The notes under the pieces are model-generated. The model had not been told where the DNA came from. It was given only the letters and a program-made list of their open reading frames with translations, and made no database searches. A stretch of DNA of 64,000 nt from Bradyrhizobium sp. C9 (GTDB taxonomy: Bacteria; Pseudomonadota; Alphaproteobacteria; Rhizobiales; Xanthobacteraceae). Position numbers and translations under genes: made by a program. The stretch is taken from assembly GCF_002532045.1 (NCBI RefSeq), contig NZ_NWTG01000001.1:1054001-1118000 (forward strand), in the 5' to 3' direction. The number at the start of each line of letters is the position of its first letter. The stretch's first letter is position 1. Positions 49,239 to 58,657 of the stretch are shown piece after piece.

Positions 49239-49969
49239 CCGGCACGCTGACCATTGCGGGACTGGGGCCGGGCGACGAGGCGCTGATCACCCCGGAGGTC
49301 TCAGCTGCGCTTGCGATGGCGACCGACATCGTCGGCTATGCGCCCTATGTGACCCGCGTGCAGCCGCGCGACGGCCTCACGCTGCATCCCTCGGACAATC
49401 GCGTGGAGCTGCAGCGCGCCGGTGAAGCGTTGCGGCTGGCGTCGGAGGGACGGCATGTCGTTGTGGTGTCCTCAGGCGATCCGGGTGTGTTTGCGATGGC
49501 GTCTGCCGTGTTCGAGGCGTTGGAGAACGCGCCGCAATGGCACGACCTGCCGATCCGCGTTCTGCCCGGCGTGACCGCGATGCTGGCAGCGGCGGCGAGC
49601 GCCGGCGCGCCGCTCGGTCATGATTTCTGCGCGATCAACCTGTCTGACAATCTCAAGCCATGGCCTCTGATCGAGCAGCGCCTGCGGCTCGCAGCCGAGG
49701 CCGATTTCGCGATTGCGATGTACAATCCGCGCTCGGCCAGCCGGCCGGAAGGCTTTGCGCGGACGCTCGAGATCTTGAAGGAGGCAGGTTGCGGCGAGCG
49801 CATCGTGATTTTCGCCCGCGCCGTCTGTACCCCTGAGCAGCGCATCGAGACCGTCGAACTGCGCGACGCCAAGCCCGAGATGGCCGATATGCGCACGCTT
49901 GTGATCGTCTGCAATTCGACGACGCGGCGGGTCGGCCGCTGGGTCTATGCGCCGAGGCAGGTCCGATGA
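49235..49969 (+). CDS. cobJ: precorrin-3B C17-methyltransferase CobJ
   Basis: Methyltransferase of 244 residues that methylates C17 with ring contraction. Markers: IAGLGPGDEALITPE, VGYAPYVTRVQPRDGLTLHPSDNRVE, VVVVSSGDPGVFAMA and HDFCAINLSDNLKPWPLIEQRL, the last diagnostic of CobJ. Its 3' end overlaps the end of the opposite-strand cobK by 25 bases. Confidence 0.95.
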   Translation: MTGTLTIAGLGPGDEALITPEVSAALAMATDIVGYAPYVTRVQPRDGLTLHPSDNRVELQRAGEALRLASEGRHVVVVSSGDPGVFAMASAVFEALENAPQWHDLPIRVLPGVTAMLAAAASAGAPLGHDFCAINLSDNLKPWPLIEQRLRLAAEADFAIAMYNPRSASRPEGFARTLEILKEAGCGERIVIFARAVCTPEQRIETVELRDAKPEMADMRTLVIVCNSTTRRVGRWVYAPRQVR

Positions 49970-50694
49970 CCCAGCCATGCCATCACCTCGCGCACGCTTT
50001 CGGCCCGCGGCCGCTCGGGCAGCAGCGGCCGCGTGATCATGATGACAGGAAGGCCGAGCGCGCGGGCGGCGTCGATCTTGGCGCGCGCGCCACTTCCGCC
50101 GGAATTGCGGGCGACGATCCATTCGATGGAGCGCGCACGCATCATCTCGAGCTCGCCATCGAGCGTGAATGGGCCGCGCGAGACGATGATTTCGGCATCG
50201 GGCAGGGGCAGCGCTTGCCCGGGCGGGTCGACGAACCGCAACGTATAGGCATGCTGCGGCCGGCTGCCGAAGGGTGCGATATGCTGGCGGCCGATCGCGA
50301 GGAACACGCGGGCGGGGCTGTCCGGCAACGCCGCGACCGCGGAGCTAACGTCCGCGACCTCGATCCAGCGATCGCCGGATGTTTTGTCCCAGGGCGCACG
50401 TTCGAGCGCGAGCAGCGGCGTTGCGGTTTGCGCGCAGGCGGCGATCGCGTTGCGGCTCATCTCGGCCGCGAAGGGATGTGTCGCATCGATCACATGCGTG
50501 ATGCCTTCGCGACGCAGGTAGTCGGCAAGACCGCTGACGCCGCCGAAGCCGCCGATCCGCGTCGGCAGCGGTTGTTCGGCAGGCGCTGCGGTGCGCCCGC
50601 CGTAGGAATAGACCGCGTCGATGCTCGCGCGCGCGATGGTCGCGGCAAGCGAACTGGCGTCGGCCGTTCCGCCCAGGATCAGGGCGCGCATCAT
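49945..50694 (-). CDS. cobK: precorrin-6A reductase CobK
   Basis: NADPH-dependent reductase of 249 residues. RALILGGTADASSLAATIA is the family start; THVIDATHPFAAEMSRNA, LLALERAPW and MITRPLLPERP are typical. It is the only antisense gene inside the plus-strand cob run: its tail overlaps cobJ, and its start (ATG at 50694, or the adjacent ATG at 50691) overlaps the cobL start codon. It needs its own promoter, which must lie inside cobL. Confidence 0.94.
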   Translation of the reverse strand: MMRALILGGTADASSLAATIARASIDAVYSYGGRTAAPAEQPLPTRIGGFGGVSGLADYLRREGITHVIDATHPFAAEMSRNAIAACAQTATPLLALERAPWDKTSGDRWIEVADVSSAVAALPDSPARVFLAIGRQHIAPFGSRPQHAYTLRFVDPPGQALPLPDAEIIVSRGPFTLDGELEMMRARSIEWIVARNSGGSGARAKIDAARALGLPVIMITRPLLPERPRAESVREVMAWLGHRTCLGA

Positions 50695-51874
50695 GGGTAA
50701 TCCGTGGTTGACCATCATCGGTATCGGCGAAGATGGCCTTGCCGGCCTCTCCGACGCAAGCCGAAAGGCGCTTGGTGAAGCTGAAACGGTGTTCGGCGGC
50801 GAACGGCATCTCGCGCTGGCCGGGATCACCGACCGCGGCTGCGCCTGGCCGGTGCCGTTCGATGCGGACATTGTGCTCGAATGCCGGGGGCGACCGACTG
50901 TTGTTCTCGCCTCGGGCGATCCGTTCTGGCATGGCGTCGGCGGAAGCCTTGTCGGGAAGCTGCAGGTCGGCGAGTGGATCGCGCATTCCGCGCCGTCGAC
51001 ATTCTCGCTGGCCGCCGCGCGTCTGGGCTGGCGGCTCGAGAATGTCGCCTGTCTCGGCCTCCATGCCGCTCCGTTCGAACGGCTGCTACCGCATCTGTCG
51101 CGCGGTGCACGGATCGTCTGTCTGGTACGCGATGGCAGCGCGGCGTCCGATCTCACGCAATGGCTCACGGATCACGGCTGGGGTCCGTCGGCGGTGTGGA
51201 CGCTTTCGGCGCTGGGCGGACCGCGTGAATCCATCACGCAGCATCGCGCCGACAGCTATGCCGGCGATTCCAGCGACAGCCTGGTCGCGGTTGCGCTGGA
51301 GGCAGCGGGAGTGCAGGGGATCGCGCGCAGCTCAGGTCTTCCCGACACGCTCTTCGTGCATGACGGACAACTGACGAAGCGGCCGGTCCGCGCGCTAGCG
51401 CTGTCGGCGCTTGCGCCGCGGCCCGGCGAGCGGCTGTGGGACGTCGGCGCCGGCTCGGGCTCGATCTCGATTGAATGGGCGCTCTGCGGCGGGACGGCGA
51501 TTGCGGTCGAGGCCCGCGGCGAACGGGCCGCCAACATCCGCAGCAATGGGGCGAGCTTCGGTTTGACGCATCGGATGACGGTCATCGAAGGAAAGGCGCC
51601 CGGCATTCTGTCGGACCTCGAAGCGCCCGATGCCGTGTTCATCGGTGGCGGCCTCGATGCCGATATGTTCGATGCGATCTGGTTGCGCATCGCGCCGGGA
51701 ACGCGGCTGGTCGCGCATGCGGTGACCCTGGAGACCGAGGCGCTGCTTGCCGATCTGCATCGGCGCCACGGTGGCGAATTGATGCGCGTGGAGATCGCGC
51801 AGGCCGAGCCGTTGGGCCGGTACCGCTCCTGGAAGGCGGCGCGGCCGATCGTGCAATGGAGCGCGGTCCGATGA
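50693..51874 (+). CDS. cobL: precorrin-6Y C5,15-methyltransferase CobL
   Basis: Fused CbiE-CbiT enzyme of 393 residues that methylates C5 and C15 and decarboxylates. N-terminal methylase [13 protein letters not shown] and [14 protein letters not shown] (CbiE), then C-terminal CbiT with SAM motif [20 protein letters not shown] at 50693 overlaps the start of cobK on the opposite strand, so the two starts share bases; no strong ribosome site. Overlaps cobE by 4 bases. Confidence 0.93.
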   Translation: MGNPWLTIIGIGEDGLAGLSDASRKALGEAETVFGGERHLALAGITDRGCAWPVPFDADIVLECRGRPTVVLASGDPFWHGVGGSLVGKLQVGEWIAHSAPSTFSLAAARLGWRLENVACLGLHAAPFERLLPHLSRGARIVCLVRDGSAASDLTQWLTDHGWGPSAVWTLSALGGPRESITQHRADSYAGDSSDSLVAVALEAAGVQGIARSSGLPDTLFVHDGQLTKRPVRALALSALAPRPGERLWDVGAGSGSISIEWALCGGTAIAVEARGERAANIRSNGASFGLTHRMTVIEGKAPGILSDLEAPDAVFIGGGLDADMFDAIWLRIAPGTRLVAHAVTLETEALLADLHRRHGGELMRVEIAQAEPLGRYRSWKAARPIVQWSAVR

Positions 51875-52239
51875 AGGTCGCGGGTCTGGGATTCAGGAAC
51901 AATGCCAGTGTCGCGTCCTTGCGCGAAGCGCTCGACGCCGCCGGCGGGCCCAACGGCCTTGCGGCGGTTGCGACGGTGAGCGACAAGGCCGATGCTGTGG
52001 CGTTGCAGGCGCTGGCGCAGGAACTCGGATTGCCGATCCGGGGCATTCCCGCCGCGATGTTGGCCGAGATAGAAACCGCGACACAGTCCGAACTCATCAA
52101 CGCCAGGTTCGGAACGGGATCGGTTGCCGAAGCCGCCGCGGTGGCGGCCGCTGGGCGCGGCGCACGCCTGATTTCAGCGAGGGCCGTGTCGCAGGATCGG
52201 ATGGCCACTGCGGCGATTGCAGAAGGAGACGGCGAATGA
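51871..52239 (+). CDS. cobE: CobE/CbiG-C-like cobalamin protein
   Basis: Small protein of 122 residues. [19 protein letters not shown] at the start and [24 protein letters not shown] are the CobE (CbiG C-terminal domain) pattern. The biochemical role in the aerobic pathway is not settled. The late [15 protein letters not shown] segment is well conserved in the family. Overlaps cobL and cobM by 4 bases each. Confidence 0.9.
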   Translation: MKVAGLGFRNNASVASLREALDAAGGPNGLAAVATVSDKADAVALQALAQELGLPIRGIPAAMLAEIETATQSELINARFGTGSVAEAAAVAAAGRGARLISARAVSQDRMATAAIAEGDGE

Positions 52240-53033
52240 CGGTGCATTTCATCGGCGCAGGGCCGGGCGCCGCCGATCTCCTGACCTTGCGCGGCCGCGA
52301 TCTCATCGCCTCTTGCCCGGTCTGTCTTTACGCCGGATCGTTGGTCCCCGAGGGCGTGTTGGCGCATTGCCCGAAGGATGCGCGCATCGTCAACACGGCA
52401 TCGATGTCGCTCGACGAGATCATCGCCGAGCTCGCCGCGGCGCATGCCGAAGGCAAGGACGTCGCGCGGCTGCATTCGGGCGATCTCTCGATCTGGTCGG
52501 CAATGGGCGAGCAACTGCGCCGGTTGCGCGCGTTGCAGATTCCCTATTCGGTCACGCCCGGCGTGCCGGCCTTCGCGGCAGCTGCGGCGGCCCTGGAGGC
52601 CGAGCTGACGCTGCCCGGTCTTGCGCAATCGGTGGTGCTGACGCGCACCCCGGGCAGGGCGAGCGCGATGCCTGATGGCGAGACGCTGGCGGCGTTTGCC
52701 GCGACCGGCGCGGTGCTTGCGATCCATCTGTCGATCCATCTGCTCGACAAGGTCGTCGCCGAGCTCATGCCGCATTATGGCGCTGACTGTCCGGTGGCGA
52801 TCGTCTGGCGCGCGAGCTGGCCGGAGCAGCGCATCATGCGCGCCACGCTTGCGACGCTCGACGCCGCGGTCGGCCCCGAGCTCGAACGCACTGCGCTCAT
52901 CCTGGTCGGCAAGACGCTCGGCGCCGGCGAATTCGCCGAGAGTCGCCTTTATGCGGCCGACTACGACCGCCGTTACCGGCCGGTCGGCGCAGAACCGCGC
53001 TTTCCGGGATCGTCGCCAGGATCATCGCAATGA
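52236..53033 (+). CDS. cobM: precorrin-4 C11-methyltransferase CobM
   Basis: Methyltransferase of 265 residues. [53 protein letters not shown], and [21 protein letters not shown] mark CobM. Overlaps cobE and cobB by 4 bases each, inside a tightly coupled run. Confidence 0.95.
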   Translation: MTVHFIGAGPGAADLLTLRGRDLIASCPVCLYAGSLVPEGVLAHCPKDARIVNTASMSLDEIIAELAAAHAEGKDVARLHSGDLSIWSAMGEQLRRLRALQIPYSVTPGVPAFAAAAAALEAELTLPGLAQSVVLTRTPGRASAMPDGETLAAFAATGAVLAIHLSIHLLDKVVAELMPHYGADCPVAIVWRASWPEQRIMRATLATLDAAVGPELERTALILVGKTLGAGEFAESRLYAADYDRRYRPVGAEPRFPGSSPGSSQ

Positions 53034-54340
53034 CCGCGGGGCTCGTGATCTCGGCGCCGGCATCGGGCGTCGGCAAGACGACGCTGACCCTGGCGCTAGC
53101 GCGCGCCTATCGCAATCGCGGGCTGAAGGTGCAGTGCCTCAAGAGTGGGCCTGACTATATCGATCCCGCCTTTCACGCCGTCGCAACAGGACGCCCATCC
53201 GTCAACATCGATAGCTGGGCGATGGCGCGCGAGGCGATCGCGCATCTGGCTGGCCGCGGTGCAGACGCCGATCTCGTGCTGGCCGAAGGCTCGATGGGTC
53301 TGTTTGACGGCGTTGCAACCCGCGGCGTCTCGGGTACCGGCGCCACCGCCGATATTGCCGAGATGATGGGATGGCCGGTGCTGCTGGTGATCGACCCCTC
53401 CGGCCAGGCGCAGACGGCGGCGGCAGTTGCGGCCGGATTGCGCGATTTTCGCCCCGGCGTGCGACTTGCCGGTGTCGTTCTCAACCGTGTCGCCAGTGCG
53501 CGGCACGGAGCGCTGGTTCGCAGTGCCATGGCGGGGGCGGGCATTCCGGTGTTGGGGGCGCTGCCCCGCCACGCCGAGATCGCCTTGCCGAAGCGTCATC
53601 TCGGCCTGGTGCAGGCTGAAGAGCAGGTTCAGATCGATGGTCTGATCGACGAGGCCGCACGCTTCGTTGCCGAGCATGTCGACCTTGATGCCGTGCTGAA
53701 ATCGGCGCGCGACTGGTCGCCGCAATCGGCCGTGCGCAGCCTCGACATCACGCCGCCCGGCCAGCGCATCGCGCTCGCGCGCGACGCTGCATTCTCCTTC
53801 GTCTACCCGCATATGCTGGAAGCCTGGCGCGCGGCCGGCGCCGAGATCGTGACGTTCTCACCGCTCGCCGACGAAGGCCCCGACGCGAACGCCGATGTGT
53901 GCTGGTTGCCCGGCGGCTATCCCGAGCTGCATGCCGCACGGCTTGCTTCCAACATGCGGTTTCTGGGCCAGTTGCGCGCCTTTGCCGAGGCGAAGCCGGT
54001 GCATGGCGAGTGCGGCGGCTACATGGTGCTGGGCACCGCGTTGACCGATGCCGAAGGCGTGCGCCACGCGATGGCGGGATTGCTCGGCCTTGAGACCAGC
54101 TATGCCAAGCGGCGCATGCATCTGGGCTACCGGCTCGCCGAGCTTGCCGCTGCGATGCCCGGACACGGGCCAGGGGCACGCTTGCGCGGCCACGAGTTTC
54201 ACTACTCGACGATCATCGCGCAGCCGGACACGCCGCTCGCGGTGGTGCGCGATGCGACCGGGGCGATCGTGGCGGAGACCGGATCGCGGCGCGGCAACGC
54301 AACGGGTACATTCTTTCATCTGATTGCGGAGGACCGGTGA
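53030..54340 (+). CDS. cobB: (hydrogeno)cobyrinic acid a,c-diamide synthase CobB
   Basis: Amidotransferase of 436 residues; adds amides to carboxylates a and c of hydrogenobyrinate before cobalt is inserted. N-terminal P-loop [30 protein letters not shown], then the glutaminase Cys in [11 protein letters not shown] and the late His in GHEFHYS. Overlaps cobM and cobA by 4 bases. Confidence 0.95.
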   Translation: MTAGLVISAPASGVGKTTLTLALARAYRNRGLKVQCLKSGPDYIDPAFHAVATGRPSVNIDSWAMAREAIAHLAGRGADADLVLAEGSMGLFDGVATRGVSGTGATADIAEMMGWPVLLVIDPSGQAQTAAAVAAGLRDFRPGVRLAGVVLNRVASARHGALVRSAMAGAGIPVLGALPRHAEIALPKRHLGLVQAEEQVQIDGLIDEAARFVAEHVDLDAVLKSARDWSPQSAVRSLDITPPGQRIALARDAAFSFVYPHMLEAWRAAGAEIVTFSPLADEGPDANADVCWLPGGYPELHAARLASNMRFLGQLRAFAEAKPVHGECGGYMVLGTALTDAEGVRHAMAGLLGLETSYAKRRMHLGYRLAELAAAMPGHGPGARLRGHEFHYSTIIAQPDTPLAVVRDATGAIVAETGSRRGNATGTFFHLIAEDR

Positions 54341-55065
54341 GCGGATTCGTCTCCTTCGTTTCGGCCGGCCCCGGCGATCCCGAGCTCCTGACCATGAAAG
54401 GGGCCGCGCGGCTGCGCGCGGCCGACGTGGTTCTCTATGATGACCTCGCCTCGGGCGCGATCCTCGATCTCGCGCGCTCCGGCGCCAATCTCGTCGCGGT
54501 CGGCAAGCGCGCCGGCCGCCTCTCGGCGAAGCAGCATCATGTCAGCCGGCTGCTGGTCGACTACGCGGCGGCGGGCGTGCGCGTGGTGCGGCTGAAATCC
54601 GGTGACGCCGGCATCTTTGGACGGCTCGAGGAGGAGATCGAGGCGTTGCGCGCGGCCGGTATCGGCTACGAGATCATTCCCGGCGTGACCTCGGCCTCGG
54701 TCGCGGCAGCGCAAGCCGGCATTCCGTTGACGCGACGGCTGACCTCGCGCCGGGTTCAGTTCGTGACCGGCGCCGATGTCACCGGCGAGTTGCCGGCGGA
54801 TTTGAATTGGGCGGCGCTGGCCGATCCCGAGGCCACCACCGTCGTCTATATGGGCCGGCGCACCTTTCCGGCGTTGGCCGCGAAGCTGATCGCGCATGGC
54901 CTTTCCCCCGACACGCCTGCGCTGCTCGCGGAGTCGCTCGGCCACACCGACGAGCGGCTTATCCGCACCACAATCGCAGAGCTCGCCGAACGGCTGACGC
55001 AGGCAGGCGCTGCTACCGCGGCTGCCGTCATTCTGTTCGGTGCGCTGGCACCGGAGCAAGGTTGA
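54337..55065 (+). CDS. cobA: uroporphyrinogen-III C-methyltransferase CobA
   Basis: SUMT of 242 residues: methylates uroporphyrinogen III at C2 and C7 to give precorrin-2, the entry step. SAGPGDPELLTMKGAARL, VGKRAGRLSAKQHHVSRLLVD, RLKSGDAGIFGRLEEE and PGVTSASVAAAQAGIPLTRR are signatures. Starts with GTG at 54337 overlapping cobB by 4 bases. No CysG-like reductase part, so it serves B12 (and possibly siroheme). Confidence 0.95.
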   Translation: MSGFVSFVSAGPGDPELLTMKGAARLRAADVVLYDDLASGAILDLARSGANLVAVGKRAGRLSAKQHHVSRLLVDYAAAGVRVVRLKSGDAGIFGRLEEEIEALRAAGIGYEIIPGVTSASVAAAQAGIPLTRRLTSRRVQFVTGADVTGELPADLNWAALADPEATTVVYMGRRTFPALAAKLIAHGLSPDTPALLAESLGHTDERLIRTTIAELAERLTQAGAATAAAVILFGALAPEQG

Positions 55066-55072
55066 TGCGGCC

Positions 55073-55822
55073 ATGCTGACGCTGTCCCTGATCGGTATCG
55101 GTTGCGGCGATCCGCGGCAGCTCACGCTTGCAGCGATGGCCGCCATCAATGCCGCCGACCTGATCCTGATCCCGCGCAAGGGGACCGCGAAGTCGGATCT
55201 CGCGGACTTGCGCCGAACGATCTGCGCAGAAGCGTTGGACAACGACAGCACGCGCATTGCCGAGTTCGACCTGCCGGGGCGTGACGCCGGTGAGGAGGAC
55301 TATCGCAAGGGCGTCGACGATTGGCACGATGCGGTCGCCGCAACCTGGTCACGGGAGATCGCGCGCCATCTCGGCGGCGGGGGGCGCGTCGCCCTGCTGA
55401 TCTGGGGCGATCCCTCGCTCTATGATTCAAGCCTGCGGATCGCGCAACGGCTCGATCCGTTGCCGTCGATCGAGGTGATCCCGGGCATCACGTCGATCCA
55501 GGCGCTGTGCGCGGCGCATGCGTTGCCGCTCAACGAGATCGGCGAGCCGTTCCTGGTCACGACGGGCCGGCGGCTCCGCGAGAGCGGCTGGCCGCCCGGC
55601 GTCGACACCATCGTCGTGATGCTCGATGGCGGTGCGGCATTCCAGACGCTGGATCCGGAGGGCTTAGAGATCTGGTGGGGCGCCTATCTCGGTATGCCCG
55701 ATCAGATCCTCATGGCGGGCGAACTGGCCGAGGTCAGCCCTCGCATTGTCGTCGCGCGCCGGGATGCGCGTGAGCGGCACGGCTGGATTATGGACAGCTA
55801 TGTCCTCAAGCGGCGATCGTGA
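55073..55822 (+). CDS. cobF: precorrin-6A synthase (deacetylating) CobF
   Basis: Methyltransferase of 249 residues that methylates C1 and removes the acetyl fragment; unique to the aerobic route. IGIGCGDPRQLTLAAMAAINAADLILIPRKG, ALLIWGDPSLYDSSLRIA, and PGITSIQALCAAHALPLNEIGEPFLVTTGR mark CobF. ATG at 55073 lies 7 bases after cobA; the ribosome site is weak (AAGG at 55058-55061). Last gene of the plus-strand run. Confidence 0.93.
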   Translation: MLTLSLIGIGCGDPRQLTLAAMAAINAADLILIPRKGTAKSDLADLRRTICAEALDNDSTRIAEFDLPGRDAGEEDYRKGVDDWHDAVAATWSREIARHLGGGGRVALLIWGDPSLYDSSLRIAQRLDPLPSIEVIPGITSIQALCAAHALPLNEIGEPFLVTTGRRLRESGWPPGVDTIVVMLDGGAAFQTLDPEGLEIWWGAYLGMPDQILMAGELAEVSPRIVVARRDARERHGWIMDSYVLKRRS

Positions 55823-55859
55823 GCGCGGCATTGCGTCGGGAGTCCACGCCGCAGGGCGG

Positions 55860-56054
55860 CTATCCGGTCTTCAGCCCGCGAATCGAGGGTTGGATCGTCA
55901 GGCGGTAGGCCACGAGCTTGTCGCCACCGAACTGCTCGAGGGTCGTCTCGCAGACCGGGCAGCGATACTCGCCCTTGCTTCCCGATCCGGACGACAGCTC
56001 AAGGCGCCGGAATCCAGCCCCGCAGCGCGGACACGTGACGTCGTCCTTCTTCAT
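55860..56054 (-). CDS. small zinc-ribbon protein
   Basis: Protein of 64 residues with two CXXC knuckles, Cys8/Cys11 (TCPRCGAGF) and Cys32/Cys35 (RCPVCETTLEQF), a classic zinc ribbon. The rest is a short polar tail. It has a GGGGTGGG ribosome-like run 3 bases before its ATG. It may bind nucleic acid or a partner protein; function unknown. It converges with cobF. Confidence 0.7.
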   Translation of the reverse strand: MKKDDVTCPRCGAGFRRLELSSGSGSKGEYRCPVCETTLEQFGGDKLVAYRLTIQPSIRGLKTG

Positions 56055-56397
56055 CAACCCACCCCAGAACAACACCGGCGGTATTTTGTAACCTAGACCG
56101 CACGGCAGAACTATGGTCATGGCCGGGAGAGCGACCGATCATTCCTGCATGGCAATGCCGACGCGATCCAGCTTGAACATTCCGCACCGCTAACCCGATC
56201 CCGCAGGAACGGACCGGCAACTGCAACGCATTCCGCAAACTCGGCAATAGTTTATGGCGTAACGCCGAAGCACGATCTGACCTTGCCTGCACCGCAACAA
56301 TGGCGGCGATGTCGCAACGCCCGCGGTTTCCCCGATCAACGCACGGTCGCCGGCGAGCGCGAGGTTCGCCGGCGATCCATCGCCATCAGCGGGCCAC
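56055..56397. other. gap with paired palindromes
   Basis: About 340 bases with no convincing gene. Near the rclC-like stop, TCGCCGGCGA occurs twice (56347-56356 and 56366-56375) 9 bases apart; each copy is itself palindromic, so together they can form one 10-bp stem. No T run follows. The promoter of the zinc-ribbon gene should also lie here, but none was recognised. Confidence 0.5.
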
Positions 56398-56904
56398 CTA
56401 TTGCCGCGTCAGGCGAACCACGTCCTGCCTCAGCAGGTAGAGCGAGACGGCGAGCAGGACGACGTCCTTCATCAGGAAGGGCACGTTGCCGGTCATTGCA
56501 GGGAAGCCACCGGCGGCAACGTCCCAACCATCAGGCATGAACGGGATGATGGTGACGGTGGCGATGAAGGTGCCGGTGGAGCCGAGGGCGCCGAGCACGC
56601 CGAGGCGCTTGTCCCAGAACCCTGCCAGCAGCAGCGAGCCGAATGTCCACTCCGATGCGCCGAGGAAGTAGCTGGCGCCGGCATGGCCGAACGCCGGATA
56701 GAGCCACCAGATCAGCGGCCCGTTGCTGATGAACGGGACCAGCCGTTCGAATTCGTACGGAAACCATTTCTGGTAGCCGAAGAACAGGAACATGATCACC
56801 ATCGCGGCGCGGACGACGTGATAGTCGAGATCATCCGCGAGCAGGCCGGACCGGTAGAGCGCGTGGACAAACGGATTCCGTGTGGTGTTGGTAAGCGTGG
56901 TCAT
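56398..56904 (-). CDS. RclC/YkgB-like DUF417 membrane protein
   Basis: Inner-membrane protein of 168 residues with about four hydrophobic segments. YHVVRAAMVIMFLFFGYQKWFPYEFERLVPFISNGPLIWWLYPAFG near residues 28-73 is the DUF417 signature of E. coli RclC (YkgB), part of reactive chlorine resistance. ATG at 56904 was chosen over 56928 because AAGGGA lies at good spacing before it. It is 36 bases downstream of the AhpD-like gene on the same strand. Confidence 0.85.
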   Translation of the reverse strand: MTTLTNTTRNPFVHALYRSGLLADDLDYHVVRAAMVIMFLFFGYQKWFPYEFERLVPFISNGPLIWWLYPAFGHAGASYFLGASEWTFGSLLLAGFWDKRLGVLGALGSTGTFIATVTIIPFMPDGWDVAAGGFPAMTGNVPFLMKDVVLLAVSLYLLRQDVVRLTRQ

Positions 56905-56940
56905 GGTCGTGATCCCTTCGTGTGACATCGTTCGGTCGCT

Positions 56941-57477
56941 CTAGGCGACCGCGGGGAAGTCGATGTCGGTGTCGTTGATGCGGTTGAAGACGTTGGTGAA
57001 CACGATGGTCGCAAACGCCAGGCTGATCTCGACCAGCTGCGCGTCGCTGTAGCCGGCGGCCTTGATCGCGGCGAAGTCCTCGGCGCTGACGGTGCCGCTC
57101 GACCGTGCGAGCTTGCGGACGAAGCCGATCAGCACATCGGACTTGGCATCACCGGTCGGCGCGCCGTCGCGGATCTGCTTCAGCGCGTCTGCCTTTACAC
57201 CGGCGAGCTTGGCGAGATGGGAATGCGCGGCGACACAGTAGTCGCAGCCGCCGGCGGCGCTGACCACCAGCTTGATGATCTCCCGATCGCGCTTGGAAAG
57301 GCTGCCGCTGGCAAGCACCGCATCGGCCGCGAGCATCGACTTGAGCGCGGCCGGACCATGGGCGGCGATTGCCGCGTAGGCGTTCGGGACGCTGCCGGCC
57401 GTCTTCTTGATCTGGGCGTAGATCTGGCCCGACGGGCCGGTATCGGTTTCGAGATTGGGAACTGAGAGACGGGACAT
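56941..57477 (-). CDS. AhpD-like carboxymuconolactone-decarboxylase protein
   Basis: Protein of 178 residues with the AhpD core GGCDYCVAAHSHLAK: Cys78, Cys81 and His85. AhpD-type proteins act as thiol peroxidases or redox partners of AhpC. AAGGAGT precedes the ATG at 57477. It is divergent from the RclR-like gene (130 bases between) and followed by the RclC-like gene, so it is probably induced by oxidant stress. Confidence 0.88.
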   Translation of the reverse strand: MSRLSVPNLETDTGPSGQIYAQIKKTAGSVPNAYAAIAAHGPAALKSMLAADAVLASGSLSKRDREIIKLVVSAAGGCDYCVAAHSHLAKLAGVKADALKQIRDGAPTGDAKSDVLIGFVRKLARSSGTVSAEDFAAIKAAGYSDAQLVEISLAFATIVFTNVFNRINDTDIDFPAVA

Positions 57478-57607
57478 GGTGGCACTCCTTGTTTGGGGTG
57501 GTGAACGATTGCGGAGTGACGATAGGATCGCGGTCTGAGACATTGAATGTTCATATTGCTCGATTATATGCTCAATCGTCTCAATGAGCTGCCTCGGGGG
57601 ATTGGCC

Positions 57608-58603
57608 ATGGATTGGCTCAGCCGGCTATTCGAGATGATGCCGGTGCGTGGGCGGCTCGACCTGCGTTGCAGCTACAGCGTGCCCTGGCGCATCGACCAG
57701 GGGCCGGGCGCAACCAACGAGATCCCCTATCATGCGGTGCTTGCCGGCTCGGCCATCCTGGACGATCCCGCAGGCGGCCGGCCGTTGCTGCTGAAGACCG
57801 GCGACATTCTTCTGCTGCCCGGCAACCCGCGACACGTGATGCATGACGGCAGCGGCGCGACACCGCTGCCGGCGCGCAACCGGGCGGCACAGAATTTCAC
57901 CATCAGCGAGAACCTGGGTTCGGACGAGCGGCTTGATTTGCTGTGCGGACACTTCGCGATTGCACCGCCGCACGACCGTCTGTTGCGCACCTATCTTCCG
58001 CCGCGTCTTGTCGTGCATGCCGGCCCGCGGATGGGAAAGGGCACGGCCGCACGGCTCGCCGGCCTCGTGTCCCTGATGCGCAGCGAAACGGCCGACGATC
58101 ATCTCGGCGGCCGTGCCATGCTGGACGCGCTGTCCACGGCGATGTTTGCGCTGGTGCTGCGGCTTGCGAGCGAGACCGACGACAGGTCACACGGTCTGCT
58201 TGCACTGGTCGGCGATCCCCGCCTTGCGCCGGCGGTGGCGGCCATGTTCAACCAGCCCGCGCGCGCCTGGTCGCTGCCGGAGCTTGCGCGTCTCTGCAAC
58301 ATGTCGCGCGCCACGCTGGCACGGCAGTTCCAGGACAAGCTCGGGCGATCGCCCAGCGATCTGCTCACCGATATCAGGATGACGCTTGCGGCGAACGAGT
58401 TGAAGAGATCGTCGCTTTCGACCGGCGCCGTCGCGGAGATGGTCGGCTACCAGTCCGAGGCCGCATTTCAGCGCGCGTTCAAGAGCCATATGGGCGTGAC
58501 ACCGGCGCAGTGGCGAAAGGTGCAGCACTCCGGAGAGGATGTGTTGGCCGCACCGAGCACACCGGCAGATCCGAATGGGAGTTCGCCGGCGGCGCACGAA
58601 TGA
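57608..58603 (+). CDS. RclR-like AraC-family redox regulator
   Basis: AraC-family protein of 331 residues: N-terminal cupin (about 12-120) and C-terminal double helix-turn-helix (about 220-310, SLPELARLCNMSRATLARQFQDKLGRSP, then AVAEMVGYQSEAAFQRAFKSHMGVTPAQWR). Counting from the ATG at 57608, Cys21 and His42 fall at the same positions as the redox-active Cys21 and His42 I recall for E. coli RclR; Cys113 may match its second cysteine. Together with a divergent RclC homologue this makes a hypochlorite-type sensor likely. Start has GGGGGA upstream. Confidence 0.85.
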   Translation: MDWLSRLFEMMPVRGRLDLRCSYSVPWRIDQGPGATNEIPYHAVLAGSAILDDPAGGRPLLLKTGDILLLPGNPRHVMHDGSGATPLPARNRAAQNFTISENLGSDERLDLLCGHFAIAPPHDRLLRTYLPPRLVVHAGPRMGKGTAARLAGLVSLMRSETADDHLGGRAMLDALSTAMFALVLRLASETDDRSHGLLALVGDPRLAPAVAAMFNQPARAWSLPELARLCNMSRATLARQFQDKLGRSPSDLLTDIRMTLAANELKRSSLSTGAVAEMVGYQSEAAFQRAFKSHMGVTPAQWRKVQHSGEDVLAAPSTPADPNGSSPAAHE

Positions 58604-58657
58604 CCTGCAAGAGAAAAGCGGCCGATGGGCGATCGCCACCGGCCGCACTGCGCGCTG

